This document shows positions 56,225-64,000 of a stretch of DNA of 64,000 nt, piece after piece; the first letter of the stretch is position 1, and each line of letters begins with the position of its first letter. A model generated the notes under the pieces. The model saw nothing but the letters and a program-made list of their open reading frames with translations, was not told where the DNA came from and searched no databases. The stretch is taken from the NCBI RefSeq assembly GCF_033473495.1, contig NC_088938.1:1612001-1676000 (forward strand), given 5' to 3'. This DNA comes from Cercospora beticola (Eukaryota > Ascomycota > Dothideomycetes > Mycosphaerellales > Mycosphaerellaceae). Made by a program: the position numbers and the translations under genes.

Positions 56225-58254
56225 GATGTTCGTGGCCGTCGTCGTGAAGTGATCGTAAAGAGCTTGGTGTGCGCGCTCCGATGCGCAATGTTAGTACAGG
56301 CTTTCGCGTCGAGCTATTACAACGATAGTCGGGAGGGCAGCATTAATGTGAAGGGAGTATGGTCATAAGACATGCAAACATAATAAGGAAAAGGTGATCT
56401 GCCGTCTAGAATATGGGCAGGGCTGGCATGGCATATAAGCACTTGGGCAGTGAACGCCATGATGAAGTTGATCGCCGCACCTGCATTCTGCTGCATCAAC
56501 ACCCAAGCAGCGGACCTGGGCGTTTGAGGTGCCAGATTGGCTCGACCCGGGACAGTAGACAGACGAGTGCAGCAATCTGAAACACCGCAACGTGCAGAGG
56601 ATGAACCTTGATGTCGCGGGCCTGACAGAGCATTCGTCGGTGCACATGCAGGTACTGCTTAGCCAGACCCACCACCGCGGGCTGAAGGGTCCACGATACC
56701 AGGATGCCGCAGAGCCTCATGGCCGTCAGGTCACGCCCACTGGTGCCTTCTCGAGTGCTCTGCCGCTCAGCGTCGGCTGTTCATAGTTTCACACCCGCTT
56801 TCTCAAAGCAACATCCCAGTCTCCCCAGATGTGGTGTATGCTTAGCTCAGGTTGGTTCGTAAGCGGATATTCCTGTCAAGATTGTGCAATGCCGAGGAAG
56901 CGAGTTCGGCGGTGCTTTCAGTTCTTTGCTTTTTTGTTTTGCCTTTGCCCTCAAGATAGCACCTGCGCTCGCTTCTGTGCCGCGAGCACCGGATGAGTTT
57001 GTTCCGCAATCGTCCAGGTGTGCATCGTGACCTCCGAAAGTGTGCAGCAGCTGCGGTGCCAATGGGCGCCCGCGCTAGCTAGTTCTGGACCCTTCGAAGG
57101 CGAGGGCTAGCCGTGAGGGTCTGCGAGTCAGTGTCGATGATTTCCACATATGGCCTAATATAGGCAGGGTTGAAGAGAATGCCGCTGCGGGCGGACCCTT
57201 CAGCGGCGCTCGAATGGCAGTGCTCGGGCAGCTTCCCGACGCGGTTGACGTATACTGGTATGCATGAGGCGACGCCCAATGCAGCTCTACCGCCGGCAGT
57301 TGCGATGCATTGGGTACGCGATGCGCGGTGGTGTTGTTGCGCTGTCACCTCGCTGTCGAAAGTGCGAGGTGAGAGGTGAGGTCGGCTGGTGCGACATCCG
57401 ACGGACAGGCTGCGCGGCGGTGTGGGCAAGGGCTCTCGCCGAGCGCGGTGGAAAGATCGCCGGGCAATTCTCTCTCGTTCGCCAATTCGCCACCCTATCC
57501 GGAGAATGGCGAAACCCACCTGACAGACGATTGACATGTTCGGCAATCTTGAACGTTGCTCAACTGCGCTCGGGACCATCTTTACGGCATTCGTGGCGTG
57601 GCACAGGCCGCTACGTTTCATGTGCTGCCCAGACCGTTTCAGAGCGATGTCTCGCATGCCATGAGACGATGAAACGCCTGCGTGCTGCTCTGCGGTGCCT
57701 GAGGGTCGCCCGGTGCGTGTGGCAAACATTGCTGCGAGTGCACGGAGCAGTGGTTGTTGCTGAGGAAGTGTGGGTCTGGCGGTTTGGAATGAGAACGTCA
57801 GGTCTTCCTGCCGCTTTTGACTACCCTCCATAACACTACTGCTGTGCCGTCGTCTGCTACCGCAAAGCCGTCGTTGAACTCGCCTGTAAGGACACGATAA
57901 TGCTCCTGTTTTGCCAACTCAGCCCAAATCCGTCGGCAACCCACTGCCATAACACCCAAGTCCTATGCCTTCTTTTTGACCCTTCGCCTGGTATCCGTAC
58001 AAGATCAAGTCCGCATGCTATCTCGCATTACCGAGCGTTCATATTCCATTATGAACTCCCCAAACGCCTCGCCGAGACGCATGCCATTCAGTAGAAAGGA
58101 AGAGTGAAGTCGAGCCTCGAAACGAACATTGAACGCCAAATCCAAGCTTCGCGCATCGCCAGTTGCGCGTGGGTATCTCTTTCCAAAAGCGCGCGCGCAT
58201 GCAATAAGACCATATGCTATATGCGCCAACCATCAAAGCAACCATCGCTGATCT
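56225..58254. other. 2-kb stretch between the two Myb-like genes
   Basis: It should contain the missing 5' exon and promoter of protein A and the 3' flank of protein B. A minus frame 57079-57831 opens with ATG for 250 codons but matches no family, and a plus frame overlaps most of it; the area is GC-rich, which favours long chance frames. Not called as a gene. Confidence 0.4.
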
Positions 58255-59355
58255 TCAGACTTTCCAGCCTTGCTCCTTCGCGAACTGCTCGCAAGCCTAC
58301 GTAAGAAGGTCAGTCTCTCGTCAACAACCCGTCGCCATCGCGCCCGAGAATCGATTCTCACCTTCGCCGGCTTGCCCACCTTCTGGCCAATGACTTTCCA
58401 CTTATTGTTCTCATAGTCTTTGATGGCTTGGAGCAGTGCGGCACTCTGCGACACCGTTAGCTGATGCGATCTCTGGTACCAATCATCGCTGTGAGGCGAA
58501 CAAAATTGCTGACCTCGTCTTCCGCGAACTCAGCATAGTGCATGTCCTACGGAGACACTGTCAGTCGCGGTGCTCTAGTAAGAGTATTGTACAAGTTGTG
58601 CGCACTTTGTACCAATGCTTCTTCACGCTTCCCTCCGTTCGGGTGGGAAAGGTTTTCGCAATCTCACTCCAGCTACTGCCCGCATCGCGCAGCGTCTTGA
58701 GTCTCTGCTCTTCGGCAGGCGTCCACGGGGTGTTTGTGCGCCCTTTCTTCACCGGTGGGGTCGGCGCGACAGGCTGCGGTGGCGGCCCACCCAGTCCACC
58801 CGGGTCAAGGTCACCCGGTCCGCCTAGCAGACCAACTGGATTTCCAAAGACGCTCGCATTGCTGCTCGAGGACCCCGGCAGGCCTTCAAGTTCCGACGCG
58901 CGACGTTTGCGCGAGTTGGTTGGGGAGATTTGCTGCAAGTGCTGCGGCGGGGGAGGGTGATGGGTCTGTAATTGGTGTGGCCGGTATCCTTGGGGTGGAG
59001 GAGGAAATGTGAAACCGGTGGGATCGTGTGGGCTGGCCAGATACGAGTACTGCTGTTGGTACGGATTGGGCAGACCCAGATGAGTCTGGATCGACTGCAG
59101 GTCGCTAGGCAATGTGAGTTGCGATGGTGACGCCGAGTATGTGTTCTGGTTCGTGAGGTTGGATTTCGCGTCCGATTGCTGGTTCACTTGCTGATGGCTG
59201 TAAGGAATGTTGTTAGTGTACATAGTTACAAGAGCATTCGCACTGGCCATGTAGCTGTTACACAGCTCGTGCCTATGTGTTTGCGATGATACATGAGGAT
59301 CATGTGGACCCGGAGTGATGAGTGGGTCGGTAACAAGAGGAGTGACATACGACAT
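58255..59355 (-). CDS. Myb/SANT-like protein B, four exons
   Basis: Exons 59355-58606, 58546-58514 (33 nt), 58445-58362 and 58296-58255; introns of 59, 68 and 65 nt, all phase 0; 302 aa. The N-terminal part is rich in Gln, Pro, His and Ser. The first SANT/Myb unit is NTPWTPAEEQRLKTLRDAGS followed by SWSEIAKTFPTRTEGSVKKH, then the short exon DMHYAEFAEDE, and a second unit SAALLQAIKDYENNKWKVIG..KPAKACEQFAKEQGWKV. The layout is the same as in protein A 2 kb away on the same strand. A possible further in-frame intron of about 66 nt lies near 59205-59270 (CACTAAC..CTTACAG), so the N-terminus may be shorter. Probably a nuclear DNA-binding protein; targets unknown. Confidence 0.82.
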
Positions 59356-62001
59356 CGCGGCAGAGCGGCGGATGTTTCCTGGGCAGGGCTACTGTGGAAG
59401 CGTTCGGTTTTGTTCTGACTCGAGAGGTATTATCCGCATGGCTCTCAGATGTGTCGGACGGCTGACATTGGCCTGCGAGTCGCCGAACGGTGCGACAGCA
59501 CGAACTCCGCCAGGCTCCGAAGCAGCAGCGTCTATCGGCGCATGTGCAGCAGGCGCTGGACGAGGTCGACGAGAGACGGTCCTGCTGCTGCTGCTGCTAG
59601 TCGTCCTGCACGGCAGATTTGGCAATTAGGTGAGAGGTGGACGTCAAATGACGAGCGCAGAGGTAAGCTTCACGAAAGCGGAGAGGTAGTTTTGGCGATA
59701 GCTCCAACCAGTACAGGGAGCTTGTTGTTGGAAGAGGCGTGGGCGCGAACGAAATGGTGGCCTGCTGCGTCTAGCTCGATGTCTAGCACCGCCTAGCGGC
59801 CGTAGGTCCATGCAGACGAATGCGAGATCTGGGGCAGCAAAGGCTTGTTGCATGCACATCCGGGGCCCAGCAGTGTTGCGCTGTCGTATGCGGCGCGAGG
59901 GCCACGGGCATTTGACGTCGTCGAGACCACGCAAAAAGCAGGCTTCACGTCTCATTTGGGAATGCAGCGAGGGGATCGCACAGAGCGAGCGCTGCGGTGC
60001 GGGGTAGAGCGATCATGGCAGGGCAGAGGGTAGGGCCATACTGTCGACGCTGCTGCTGCCATGCCATTCCTCATCGCGATGGGCGCTGGCGAACGAGTGA
60101 TGGCTCGCAGCAGCAATCGCCCCGGGCCAGCCTGACGCTGTCAGCGCGCTGGGCCGACGTCCGCTCATTCGTCGTTGGCCTTTCATGTGCAGGGTCGAGA
60201 GTAATGGGTCGTCTCTCCCTTGACCTCACGCTGCAGCATGGTATCGGCGGGAGCAGCCCGGACGTCGATTCGCTGCAATCACCGCGCGCGACGGCTCGCA
60301 CAGCGGGGGAAATGCGCATCGCAAGCAGGCCGCGCGCACAAGCTGGACAGTCGCCTGGAGCGCGTGACCAGGATGACTGCTCTAGCCGGCTGGTTCATTG
60401 CTAGCCGAGGGGCATGTTCAATATGCGCGGAGATCCTGACGTAAGGGCGTGTTCGATCGAGAAGGCTACATTTCTTTTGCACCTCCGCCTCGAATCGCAT
60501 GGAGCTCCAGGCCTGTCGGATGGTCGTCCGGGTTCGTCTGGAAGCGGATGAATTGCACCATGTCAGGTGAGCGCTGTGGGCGAGCCTGGTCCGGTGTTTT
60601 GTCTTGGCCGTAGCTGTGGCCGCGGTGGAGGGGAGGAGGATGAAGATGTCCGCCACACCAGGTCACGAGAGTCAGGCAGCACTGGCCGAGCCAACCTTAA
60701 TTCTCAGTTCAGGCCTCGCTCGGTTGTCGGAGTCGTTTCAGGTGCGCTGCCACAATGATTTGAGATGGCGTTTCATCTTCTGTGACACTGCCACGCTGCT
60801 GGGCCATGTGCCCAACCTGCCCAGACACACCGTGCTGTGGCGAATCTCCAGAAATAAGGTGACGCCCGGACACAGCTGTGTCGCCCGGGACCAACCGGAT
60901 CCGGATACGCGTGGACGAGCTTCAAGCCGAGTCATGTAGACTTGCCAGGACGACGGAACGATCTGAATGCTGCTGCGGACTGTATCAGTTGGACACGTCA
61001 ATCGTGAGCCGGCGGAAGAGGAGCAGGAAGGAGGTGGGTGGGCAGCGACGAGGTGAGCGGAAGTTGCAGTCCAACAGCGCAGGCGTTCTGCGAAGGCACC
61101 AGCGACATCAAATTTCCATCTTGGCATCAAACACAGCATTGAGCATCACACATAGACTTCATCCAGAGTGCGGGCTCTAACAGCACTGCTAACACTAGGA
61201 GACGGAGCATATGCGAGACTGCGAGCGTACAATTGATGGAGAAGCCAAACAGCACCGGCGCTCGTTCTGAGCGCCACAGTACCGCCACCATCTGTGATCT
61301 GTGAACTCGCGGATGTTCTCAGGCTGTGGAGCAAATATTCCTACCGGTTGCCGGCGGTGCATTCGTACAAGGGCACCGGGCGGTAAAACACAAGAACATC
61401 GATCTACGAGCACCCCAGCCAGATGTACTGCTACTGCTGCGGTGCTGCAAGTCTTTGCACCACTGATGCCGTGCGCTACAGGCTGCACGTCCGTTTGCGC
61501 CTCACGTCAAAAGGAGTGCTAGCACGAATGACACCGCCGCAGAGTTCGCCCTTCGTCAGTGAAGGGTAACACATTCGAGATGGCAAGATGATGTCAGGCA
61601 CGAACAACCAGCCTTGCGGTGTCCGGAAATTGGTGGTGTAGATTGAGACACTGAGCTACCAGCAATGGGCCATCCTAATGCATCATGTCGCAAGTGCGAA
61701 CGGCTGACCCAAAGTTGCGCGCAACAGTTGTAACCATCATCGCGGGGATGGAGGGCTCCTCGCGTGCGAGTACAGCGAATAGGTCTCAGAAAGCGATCAC
61801 AGATAGTCTGTGACTTGCACATTGAGTGCTCCATTTATGGACAGTTCATCGTTCTTACAAGAATAATCTCATCAAGAGTGGGCTTTTATTTATTTCTCAT
61901 TCCAGTTTTGGGCATCTCTGGGCATGCGACCAAGACTGCACCCACAAATCAAACCTCTACTCTTCTGGTCCAACTCACTTTTCTTTATGACTGCCCTCAG
62001 C
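59356..62001. other. 2.6-kb gene-poor region
   Basis: Promoter of Myb-like protein B at the left, 3' flank of the SGNH hydrolase at the right. Many GC-rich overlapping frames on both strands, none recognised. A GCT/CTG run lies at about 59582-59600. Confidence 0.45.
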
Positions 62002-63888
62002 CTACTCCCTCTCGGGAATTATGCCTCCGGATCTTTCACTTTCCCAATCCCCATTTACGGCACTAATGCTGAACTCATAGTTCCACTTCCCTCCGATGCA
62101 GAACACATCTGCTTTCTTATCCCGCCAAACACGCCCGTCTGTCTCAGCGACATGGTCTATGTTCGTCAATGCCCGGACGTAGACCAGGAAACCAGCGATA
62201 CTCTTCGCAGATGAACTGTGTTCATAATCCCAAGCAAGATTTACGGTATTGCCTTCAACGGGTCCTTCGATTCTCAAATTCAGTGGCCTCGCCAACGACA
62301 ACGGTTGGTCATACCCTGCTGTAATTCCCCCGTCATCGTCATCAGCAGCACCAACTCGAACAGCTCTGCCGTGGCCCCATTCTCCATGCACCCACTCTGC
62401 GTCCTTCGTCACATCAAGTCCAATGCCCGTCTCATCAACCCACTCTCCATGCTTAGTCCTTAAACACCATCCTCTCACCATGATCCATTGAATCACATCC
62501 CCTTCCGGCAAGCCTTTGATTTCACTCTTGGTACCAAGCGAGCCTTGTAAAGAAGGAAACGCATCACCACGATCATCATCTTTGTACAAGACTTCATATC
62601 GACTGATCACGCGTTCTGTCTCCGGAGACGTCCAAGATATCCCGAAACCGCCACGAATTGGCCGAGTCTTGATGTGAGTTGGAGCGGGGATGGGGGTATG
62701 TGTGCAGGAGCATGTGCAGACACGGGACCAAGGACCATGTTCGAAGCCGTGAGTGCACCGGATTTGCAATTCGAGGCGTGAGTCCTTGGATGTTTCGATG
62801 TCGATTCGAGGGGAGTTGGAATGTATGATATTCCAGGAGTCGTTTGATTCTTCTTCATAGGAATTTCTCTCGGGGCGCAGATCACGATGGCGAATCTCGT
62901 ATGCAGCGCCAAAAACTTCCTGCCAGGTGACATTAATGCCCATCGGTGTACTCTTCGAGACGATGTCCTTCGGATCGCGGAGATCGCGCTTGGGCACATC
63001 CTTCGGGACTTTCAACGTCTTCTCTCCCAGTCCAAAGTCGTTATGCAGAGCCTCTGAAAACGCCTGAGCAATCTGAAACTCTCCCAGTGCACTCGGGTGT
63101 AGTCCATCATAGGCCGCAGGCGCCCAGTCTCGATACTGAGGCCCACAATCATAATGCTTCGCAACATTCACTGCCACCACTCGACTATTCTTCTTCGACC
63201 ACTCCTTTGCCTTGACTGGAAGCAGGTCATTGAAGCGTTTCGTATTTTCCAACAAATCCTCTCTCCCTTCCATATACGTCCGATTGACAATATTCCCCAA
63301 GGCGAAATCTACATCAGGTTTCACAGCTCGCGTTCTCTCCACGATTTTATGCAAGCTATCCAAAGTGCCGTCCGCATCTGAGACCCACCAACCAACATCA
63401 TTGAAGCCTAGGAGACTCAGGATGAGATCTGGCTGCCAGTCTGACACCACATCGGCAATGGTATCTTTGCACTGAAATGCCTGATAGCCCCATGTCGCGA
63501 AGTGACGTGAGCCAGCTTTGAACTTCAGGTTCACATCGGGCGCATAGCCCCAATCAATGTGGACTGCATGATGGTTATAGGGATCATCTTCGCCTGGGAG
63601 AGGAGCGGGATGCGGGATATTGGGCGGGTCAGGGCCTTTCACGCCAGTATAGGGTCCCACGAAAGAGACTAGTGTCTTCGAACGCCTGCCAGCTTCGGTG
63701 TTGAAGGGATCGCCGGGATAAAGCAGTTTCTCTTGCTTGAACCATTGCCACAATCGGTATCGCCATGTGTAGTCGCCCTCTCCTCCGTGTGTGATGGAGT
63801 CTCCAAGGATCAATATCTTCAGATGCTTCTTTGCGTGGTGGCCTTGAATGCTGAGCTTGGCCAGGCTCCCGGTTGCTTCGGGATCCAT
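62002..63888 (-). CDS. SGNH hydrolase with fibronectin-III-like C-terminal part
   Basis: Single exon, 628 aa. Residues 20 to about 290 form an SGNH/GDSL esterase domain: block I ILILGDSITHGGEG with nucleophile Ser31, block III GFNDVGWW with Asn163, and block V YDGLHPSALG with Asp261 and His264, the usual D-x-x-H pair. The rest (about 300-625) has repeated beta-rich segments (INVTWQEVFGAAYEIRHRD, FGISWTSPETERVISRYEVL, NLAWDYEHSSSAKSIAGFLV) that read like three fibronectin type III modules. There is no signal peptide, which is odd for an FN3-bearing esterase; it may be cytosolic or leave by another route. The family hydrolyses esters of many kinds, including carbohydrate acetyl esters; substrate unknown. 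Confidence 0.88.
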   Translation of the reverse strand: MDPEATGSLAKLSIQGHHAKKHLKILILGDSITHGGEGDYTWRYRLWQWFKQEKLLYPGDPFNTEAGRRSKTLVSFVGPYTGVKGPDPPNIPHPAPLPGEDDPYNHHAVHIDWGYAPDVNLKFKAGSRHFATWGYQAFQCKDTIADVVSDWQPDLILSLLGFNDVGWWVSDADGTLDSLHKIVERTRAVKPDVDFALGNIVNRTYMEGREDLLENTKRFNDLLPVKAKEWSKKNSRVVAVNVAKHYDCGPQYRDWAPAAYDGLHPSALGEFQIAQAFSEALHNDFGLGEKTLKVPKDVPKRDLRDPKDIVSKSTPMGINVTWQEVFGAAYEIRHRDLRPERNSYEEESNDSWNIIHSNSPRIDIETSKDSRLELQIRCTHGFEHGPWSRVCTCSCTHTPIPAPTHIKTRPIRGGFGISWTSPETERVISRYEVLYKDDDRGDAFPSLQGSLGTKSEIKGLPEGDVIQWIMVRGWCLRTKHGEWVDETGIGLDVTKDAEWVHGEWGHGRAVRVGAADDDDGGITAGYDQPLSLARPLNLRIEGPVEGNTVNLAWDYEHSSSAKSIAGFLVYVRALTNIDHVAETDGRVWRDKKADVFCIGGKWNYEFSISAVNGDWESERSGGIIPERE

Positions 63889-64000
63889 TTTCGGTGACGA
63901 TCTAAGTCAATGTGTCGCTGGACTGTACCATTGCTTGAAACGAACCACAGTTCCAATTAAGGATTGATGAGGGATGTTGTTTCGAGGTCTCGAAATTGTC
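63889..64000. other. Promoter-side flank of the SGNH hydrolase gene
   Basis: 112 bp upstream of the minus-strand start at the window edge. No gene is visible. Confidence 0.4.

Noticed and set aside
57079..57831. Minus-strand frame of 250 codons starting with ATG
   Set aside because: GC-rich area, overlapped by an equally long plus-strand frame, no recognisable motif and no splice support. It may still be real but I cannot support it.

Overview
This window looks like nuclear DNA of a filamentous ascomycete (Pezizomycotina). A Dothideomycete is my best guess, but the window has no marker that settles it. The evidence is short introns (mostly 40-150 nt) with GT..CTNAC..AG signals, monocistronic genes on both strands, base composition near 50% GC, and fungal families: an AflR-type Zn2Cys6 regulator, a LaeA-type methyltransferase, a GH76 mannanase, an Hmt1-type ABC transporter, PRP8 and RPL34. 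I resolved splicing by hand from reading frame, splice signals and family conservation.

Layout. 0-5 kb: an AflR-like transcription factor (1821-2963) in otherwise empty DNA. 5-13 kb: a glycine-zipper/RS-rich protein, the vacuolar alkaline phosphatase PHO8, a beta-trefoil (lectin-like) protein and a seven-exon LaeA-like methyltransferase. 14.8-20.5 kb: an Hmt1/ABCB6-like half ABC transporter, divergent from a GH76 enzyme. 21-30 kb: mostly small enzymes, comprising a class I methyltransferase, a GFA-fold protein, a cis-CaaD-like tautomerase and a type B carboxylesterase, plus a single-pass membrane protein and a Ser/Arg-rich orphan. 31-33 kb: two tiny proteins that both begin MCLPF. 33.5-34.8 kb: a stand-alone MetE C-terminal-domain protein. 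36.6-45 kb: housekeeping, with RPL34 and PRP8 transcribed divergently from a 441-bp gap. 46.8-50.1 kb: a 1083-aa disordered protein. 50.5-51.2 kb: a 96-bp minisatellite beside an acidic orphan gene. 54.7-59.4 kb: two related Myb/SANT proteins in tandem on the minus strand. 62-63.9 kb: an SGNH hydrolase with fibronectin-III-like repeats.

How the genes relate. There is no operon and no complete biosynthetic cluster. Two regulator-type genes of secondary metabolism (AflR-like, LaeA-like) lie 8 kb apart with no polyketide synthase, NRPS or terpene synthase in the window. The functional couplings I can see are the shared RPL34-PRP8 promoter region, the probable paralogy of the two Myb genes, and the probable paralogy of the two MCLPF genes. 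Gene-poor stretches of 1-2.6 kb are common and are listed.

The strongest unexplained structures are the seven-copy 96-bp minisatellite (an exact multiple of three, graded in decay), a four-copy degenerate repeat at 26.1-26.8 kb, the MCLPF pair, and two separate 99-nt introns that have no stop codon and keep frame. I see no CRISPR array, no intact transposon and no tRNA or rRNA gene that I could support.
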